Source of the DNA: an uncultured Myxococcaceae bacterium
Lineage (GTDB): Bacteria; Myxococcota_A; Polyangia; Polyangiales; Ga0077539
Length of the DNA: 55,477 nt
Direction of reading: 5' to 3'
Assembly: GCA_945952225.1 (NCBI GenBank)
Contig: CAMFHP010000047.1
Location: 1 to 55,477 of the forward strand
The first letter of the stretch is position 1. Each line of letters starts with the position of its first letter. A model generated the notes under the pieces. It searched no databases and was not told the origin of the DNA. It saw only the letters and a program-made list of their open reading frames with translations. This document shows positions 51,620-55,477 of the stretch, one piece after another. A program made the translations under genes and the position numbers.

Positions 51620-53860
51620 CTACACAACGGGCGCGAGCGGGAGCTGCATCCGCACGCAGCGCTCGGGCGACGACGGGTCGTGGAGCACGCGACCGTGGAG
51701 GTGCACCTCGATGAGCCGCCGCGCGGCGTCGAGGGCGTCGGCGTCGAAGCCGTGGGCGACGTCGGTGGCGCGGCACCCGATGCGGAGCTCACAGGTCTCG
51801 GGGTGCGCGAGGAGCTCGACGTCGAGGGCGCGCCGCGGGGCTGCCTGCGCGTCGGGGAGCGCGTCGACGAGGAGGTGCTCCAGCGCGAGGGCGAACACCG
51901 CGGCGGAGCCTGGCACACACGCGGCGGGGGCCGAGAGGTTGAGCGAGAGCGCGAGATGCGGCGCGCGGTCGGTGAGGGGCGCGAGGGCGTGGAGGAGCTC
52001 ACGCTGCACGAGGAACCACCGGCTCGCGCCGCGGTGCTCGATGCGGTCGCGGAGCTGGGTGACGGCGTGTTCGAGGGCGTCGAGGAGCGCGAGGCCCGTG
52101 CGCACCACGGCGAAGACCGCGGGCGGGCGCAGCGCGTCGGTCTGCGCCGTGCGCTGGAGCGCGGTGAGCGTGTGGCGGAGCGTGTGGAGGGGCACGGTCC
52201 ACTGGGCGACGAGGTCGCGCGGGGAGGCGAACGCGGCGTTGGCGAGGGCCGGCGCGCGCTCGTGGAGGCGCAGCAGCACGGCGTCGTCGAGCGCGGTGGT
52301 CTCGACCATCGAGAGGGCGCGCTGCTCCGTGAGGTCGTGCGCGGTGAGCAGCACGAGGCGCTCGCCGCCGAGAATGAAGGCGCTGGCGCGCACCTCGACC
52401 TCGATGGGGGTTCCGTCGGCGCGGCGGAAGAGCACCGTGGCGGGGCCGAGCTCCTGCGCGAGCATGGCGGCGAGCTCGTGCTCGGGCTGCACGTCGGCGC
52501 GGGTGTCCCAGTCGGCGAGGGTGAGCGCCACGCGGGCGGCGCGCGGCTGACCGATGAGCTGCAGAAAGGCGTCGTTCGCGTCGAGGAGCGAGCCCTTCAG
52601 GTCGATCACGCACACGCCCTCGCGCACGAGTTCGAACACCGCGCGCAGCGACGGCGGCAGGCCCTCGTGGAGCGTCTGCGGTGTCAACGGCGGCGGATGC
52701 ACCGAGGGGCGCTCGCTGTCGTGGAGCGTGTGGTTGCTCGCGGGGAGTCGCACCGTCGCGACGGCGCCCTCCTCGGGGCGCGACGAGAGTTCGACGGTGC
52801 CGCCGTGGTGCGTGACGATGGCGCGGCAGAGGGCGAGGCCGAGTCCCGTTCCGCGCTCGGCGCCGCGGGGCTTGGTGCTCACGTACGGTTCGAAGAGCCG
52901 CGCGCCCACCTCACGGGGAATGCCCGGACCTTCATCGCGAAAGGCCACCTCGACGCACGCCGCATCGTGCGCCGCGGCGGTCACCGTGACGTGGAGCGTC
53001 CCCGCGTCGTGCATGGCCTCGCAGCCGTTCACCGCGAGGTGCACGAAGGCCTGCGTGAGGAGCGCGTGGTCGAGGTCGACCGTCGGGAGCTGCGGCGTCA
53101 CCGTGAGCGAGAGCTGCGTGCTCCGTCCCGCGAGGGCCTCGTCGAGGGCCGCGCGCAGCGACGCCTCCACACCCGCCGGGCGCAGCCGCGAGTGCGACCC
53201 GTCGTGGAGCATGCGCAGCCGTGCACCGAGCTCCCGCGCGCCCTCGGCGGCGGTCAACGCATCGCGGAGTAACTCATGGCGCTCGTCGTCGGCCGTCGTG
53301 CGCGTGAGCGCGTCTTCGAGGTTCAGCAGCACGACCTGGAGCAGGTTGTTGAAGTCGTGCGCCATGCCGCCCGCGAGCACGCCCAGGGCGCGCCGCTGCT
53401 GCTCCTTCGCGTCGACGAGGGCCGCGCGATGCGCCGCGCGCACGACACCCTCGGTGCGCACCCGTCGGGCCGCGCCGAGCAACAGCCCGTCGAGGCGCGA
53501 GGCGTCGACGGGCTTGAGCAGGTATGCGTCGATGCCCAGCGCGCGCGCGCGTTCGAGCTCCTGCGCGTCGACCGACGAGGTGATCAGCAGCACCGGCGTC
53601 TCCGGCGCCACCTCACGCACGTGCGCCGCGAGTTCGAGCCCGTCGATGCCGGGCATGTGCAGGTCGGTGAGCAGGATCGTCGGCCGGTCGCGCTCAAACG
53701 CAACGACGCCCGCCTCGCCGCTCTCGGCCTCGATCACACGTCCGACGCGCCCCCGCAGAAACGACGCGATGAGCCGACGCATGGTCGGGTCATCGTCGAC
53801 GACAAGGGCGGTCGACACCGCCAGCGTCGCCCGGTCGGCGCTGACAAACGTGGTGTGCAC
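51620..53860 (-). CDS. Hybrid protein: receiver / histidine kinase / PAS / degenerate kinase-like module
   Basis: 746 residues, soluble. The receiver domain (about 15-130) has VVDDDP and phospho-Asp in ILLTDLHMPGIDGLEL, with Lys in LLKPVD. HisKA has His168 (LAGGMAHDFNNLLQVVL); the HATPase has NGCEAM, DEGPGIP and GTGLGLALCRAI. A PAS domain follows at about 430-540 (FELVREGVCVIDLKGSLLDA). The last 200 residues repeat a dimerisation-plus-ATPase layout (LEHLLVDALPDA for the N-box) but lack recognisable G boxes. GTG 53860 is preferred: TACGGT lies 10 nt upstream, and the frame above it is not protein-like. It precedes the receptor array on the same strand, so it may work with it. Confidence 0.88.
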   Translation of the reverse strand: MHTTFVSADRATLAVSTALVVDDDPTMRRLIASFLRGRVGRVIEAESGEAGVVAFERDRPTILLTDLHMPGIDGLELAAHVREVAPETPVLLITSSVDAQELERARALGIDAYLLKPVDASRLDGLLLGAARRVRTEGVVRAAHRAALVDAKEQQRRALGVLAGGMAHDFNNLLQVVLLNLEDALTRTTADDERHELLRDALTAAEGARELGARLRMLHDGSHSRLRPAGVEASLRAALDEALAGRSTQLSLTVTPQLPTVDLDHALLTQAFVHLAVNGCEAMHDAGTLHVTVTAAAHDAACVEVAFRDEGPGIPREVGARLFEPYVSTKPRGAERGTGLGLALCRAIVTHHGGTVELSSRPEEGAVATVRLPASNHTLHDSERPSVHPPPLTPQTLHEGLPPSLRAVFELVREGVCVIDLKGSLLDANDAFLQLIGQPRAARVALTLADWDTRADVQPEHELAAMLAQELGPATVLFRRADGTPIEVEVRASAFILGGERLVLLTAHDLTEQRALSMVETTALDDAVLLRLHERAPALANAAFASPRDLVAQWTVPLHTLRHTLTALQRTAQTDALRPPAVFAVVRTGLALLDALEHAVTQLRDRIEHRGASRWFLVQRELLHALAPLTDRAPHLALSLNLSAPAACVPGSAAVFALALEHLLVDALPDAQAAPRRALDVELLAHPETCELRIGCRATDVAHGFDADALDAARRLIEVHLHGRVLHDPSSPERCVRMQLPLAPVV

Positions 53861-53870
53861 GGCAACCCGG

Positions 53871-53876
53871 ACCGTA
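53871..53876 (-). promoter_or_regulatory. Candidate -10 box (TACGGT) of the hybrid kinase gene
   Basis: Minus-strand TACGGT lies 10 nt before GTG 53860 with no Shine-Dalgarno sequence. It supports the GTG over the ATG at 54016. Confidence 0.4.
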
Positions 53877-53943
53877 ACACCCAAGTCGCTGGCGAATCTT
53901 CCGCCGTAGGTTGTGCGAAGAATGTTTGTTCGATGAGGGCTGT

Positions 53944-54516
53944 TCAGCCGCCGCAACTGCCGCGCTGGCAGGCGCCGCGGCAACAGCGGTAGCTGGAGGG
54001 GCACACGTTTCCGCATGCGCCGCAGTTCTGCGTGTTGTTCTGGAGGTCGATGCAGGCCGTGCCGCAGAGGCCCTGTCCGTTGGGGCAGCGGCAGGTGCTA
54101 CTCTCGCAGGTCTGGCCCACGAGGCAGCGCGTGCCGCAGGCGCCGCAGTTCGACTCGGAGGTGGCGAGCCAGGTCTCGCAGCCGTTGCTCGACCGGCCGT
54201 CGCAGTCGCCCCATCCCGCGTTGCACACGCACACGCCCGACACGCAGCTCTGGCGCTCGCCACAGCCCGCGGCGCAGGTGCGCGGCGCGTCGGGGGTTCC
54301 GGTGTCGGTGACCGCGGGGAGGTCGACGGTCGCGGTGTCGGTGACCGTCGGGCGGTCGACGGAGGGCGGCGCGTCGACGGCGGCATCGCGCGCGCTGTCG
54401 GTGGGCACGTCGATGGGCGCGTCGAGGTCCGTGCGGTCGTAGTCGAGGAGCAGCGCGCAACCACCCAGCGGGGCGAGCGCGAGCGCGAGGGCGGCGGAGG
54501 GGAGCAGGCGACGCAT
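53944..54516 (-). CDS. Small Cys-rich repeat lipoprotein
   Basis: 190-residue lipoprotein: lipobox ALAPLGGC (Cys about 20), a Thr/Asp/Val-rich stalk (about 30-78), then a Cys-rich domain. That domain contains one DCDG...NGCET...CGACG module of the same type as the 926-residue lipoprotein and an LCGTACIDLQNNTQNCGACG segment. About 24 cysteines suggest a disulphide-rich surface protein. ATG 54516 starts it, with GAGGT a few nucleotides upstream. It lies between pilA and the hybrid kinase gene on the same strand, with a T-tailed hairpin after pilA separating it. Confidence 0.8.
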   Translation of the reverse strand: MRRLLPSAALALALAPLGGCALLLDYDRTDLDAPIDVPTDSARDAAVDAPPSVDRPTVTDTATVDLPAVTDTGTPDAPRTCAAGCGERQSCVSGVCVCNAGWGDCDGRSSNGCETWLATSESNCGACGTRCLVGQTCESSTCRCPNGQGLCGTACIDLQNNTQNCGACGNVCPSSYRCCRGACQRGSCGG

Positions 54517-54532
54517 CGGAGACCTCGGGGTG

Positions 54533-54558
54533 AAGGAAAGTGCGGGGCGGCTCCGCAC
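54533..54558 (-). terminator. Rho-independent-type terminator after pilA
   Basis: On the minus strand GTGCGG, a 7-nt loop and CCGCAC are followed by TTTCCTT, 50 nt after the pilA stop. It is the best intrinsic terminator in the window. Confidence 0.5.
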
Positions 54559-54608
54559 TCTACCAGCTCCGCCGCGCGAGGTCGCGTTGCGTGCGGCTGC
54601 GGCAGGGC

Positions 54609-55106
54609 TCAGTCGAGTTCGTTCGTGATCTGCACGATGGAGCCCTGGGTCTCACCCGAGTTGAGAAGACCGATGCGCTGGAAGGTCGAGTAGTTGGGAT
54701 CGCCGTCGAGGTCGCCGATCGCCATCGCGGTGTAGCCCGTGGTCGAGCCCGGCGACGAGTACTGGTAGTAGTGTCCCGAGTCGAGGGAGAACGAGATCGT
54801 CGTCCACTGGGCGTTGCCGCTCCAGAGGGCCACGTTGGCCGCGTACTTGTTGGCCGAGGGCGACACGGTGGGGAGGGCGCCCGCGTTCACGTAGCTCACG
54901 CCGCCACGTTCGAGGTTGGCCTGAAAGTACGTGAGCTGTCCCTGGTAGATCTTCGCGATGTTGCCCTGGGCTTCCGAGGTCTTCGAGCGCTTCACGTAGC
55001 GGGTGAACGCGGGGATGGCCACCGCCGCGAGAATGCCGAGGATGACCACGACGATCATCAGTTCGACGAGCGTGAAACCACCGAGCCTGGCGATGCGGAG
55101 CTTCAT
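54609..55106 (-). CDS. pilA: Type IV pilin (major-pilin-like)
   Basis: 165 residues. A short basic leader ends in Gly (MKLRIARLGG), followed by the class-III signal FTLVELMIVVVILGILAAVA with cleavage before Phe and Glu5 of the mature protein conserved. The N-terminal alpha helix runs to about 55; the globular part is beta-rich, but I do not see the usual C-terminal disulphide loop. ATG 55106 follows AGGAA by about 9 nt. A sigma-54-like element lies about 90 nt upstream. It is the probable structural subunit of pili used for twitching motility; no pil assembly genes are in the window. Confidence 0.93.
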   Translation of the reverse strand: MKLRIARLGGFTLVELMIVVVILGILAAVAIPAFTRYVKRSKTSEAQGNIAKIYQGQLTYFQANLERGGVSYVNAGALPTVSPSANKYAANVALWSGNAQWTTISFSLDSGHYYQYSSPGSTTGYTAMAIGDLDGDPNYSTFQRIGLLNSGETQGSIVQITNELD

Positions 55107-55193
55107 GGGAGTCTGTTCCTGGGTGAAGGGTGCGGGTCAGCGACGCACCGCGCGAAGCCGCTGCGGCCGACGGCGCGTCCGGCGCCCCTCATT

Positions 55194-55208
55194 GCGGACG
55201 ATGTGCCA
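55194..55208 (-). promoter_or_regulatory. Sigma-54-like promoter of pilA
   Basis: Minus-strand TGGCACATCGTCCGC: GG and GC stand exactly where the -24/-12 consensus (TGGCACG-N4-TTGC) requires, with three mismatches elsewhere. A start about 75 nt before the ATG follows. Myxococcus pilA is known to use sigma-54. Confidence 0.45.
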
Positions 55209-55235
55209 TGAGACTCTCGCGGTACACGCGATGAA

Positions 55236-55256
55236 AACACCTGAAAACAAGGTGTT
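55236..55256. promoter_or_regulatory. Inverted repeat upstream of pilA
   Basis: AACACCT and AGGTGTT around GAAAACA: a perfect 7-bp inverted repeat about 28 nt upstream of the -24 element. On the minus strand it overlaps a direct repeat of TGTTTTCA with 10-bp period. Position and form suit an activator site. Confidence 0.45.
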
Positions 55257-55400
55257 CTGTGCGGTGTGAATGCGTTGCCGATGACGACGCGCGGCAGTGT
55301 GAAGGGCGCGTCATGTCAGTGTGCTCCGTCACACGGGGGATGTGTGGACGGATTTGCGCAGCGGGCGCGGGGGAGCGCCGCGGATCGGCGGTGGGGAACG

Positions 55401-55477
55401 GGGCGGTGACGAGGCGCGCGAAGGGCGGTGACGAGGCGCGCGAAGGGCGGTGACGAGGCGCGCGAAGGGCGGTGACG
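55401..55477. repeat. 22-bp tandem repeat running off the window
   Basis: Three perfect copies of a 22-bp unit (core GGTGACGAGGCGCGCG) and half of a fourth, cut by the window end. The rest of the intergenic stretch 55107-55477 holds the pilA promoter elements and nothing else I can name. Confidence 0.85.

Overview
The window is about 55.5 kb of very GC-rich DNA, almost completely filled with genes, from what looks like a member of the Myxococcota. A Sandaracinus/Polyangiales-type lineage is my guess; no rRNA or other marker fixes it. The clues are lipoproteins built from Cys-rich DCDG...NGCET repeats, a GYF/AgmX-type protein, a secretion-ATPase N-domain fused to a receiver domain, several soluble PAS chemoreceptors and a type IV pilin. 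I see no tRNA, rRNA, CRISPR array, insertion sequence or prophage.

Layout. 0.3-8.5 kb: a peptidoglycan glycosyltransferase with a long AsmA-like N-terminal region, a Nudix protein with an altered box, a zinc-ribbon membrane protein, a multi-TM sensor kinase, an unknown protein and alanine dehydrogenase. 8.6-18.4 kb: a TerB-like protein, a CNNM/CorC-type CBS protein, RecN, an outer-membrane-like protein, a three-gene operon (unknown protein, formyltransferase, lipoprotein; overlaps GTGA and ATGA) and leucyl aminopeptidase. 18.6-30.5 kb: a 926-residue repeat lipoprotein with a fibrinogen-like end, a two-gene unit with a ComEA-like HhH protein, murA-hisG, the GYF/AgmX protein, the GspE_N-receiver-TPR protein, an NTF2-like lipoprotein, a degenerate metallophosphoesterase, a deoxynucleoside kinase and an RRM protein. 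30.7-41 kb: UvrD helicase, an ECF sigma/anti-sigma/secreted-protein operon, queE with a ferritin-like gene, a CpxP-like/CpxR/CpxA-like envelope-stress set and two unknown proteins. 41-51.4 kb: a 43-bp minisatellite followed by four tandem soluble PAS chemoreceptors on the minus strand. 51.6-55.5 kb: a receiver-kinase-PAS hybrid, a small repeat lipoprotein, pilA with a sigma-54-like promoter, and a second minisatellite cut by the window edge.

Main points. (1) Many genes without a Shine-Dalgarno sequence have a TAnnnT box 6-10 bp before the start codon, often followed by CCGCG. This points to widespread leaderless transcription, and in places the TAG stop of one gene forms the -10 box of the next. 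(2) The four chemoreceptors carry 1, 2, 2 or 3 copies of an exactly 399-bp PAS module, one PAS_3 domain, a HAMP-like linker, an MCP domain and a shared C-terminal tail. One has a basic Lys/Arg/Pro tail like the nucleoid-binding tail of Myxococcus FrzCD. Together with the hybrid kinase and pilin they look like a locally amplified cytoplasmic chemosensory locus, possibly linked to pilus-based motility; no CheA, CheW, CheR or CheB lies in the window.
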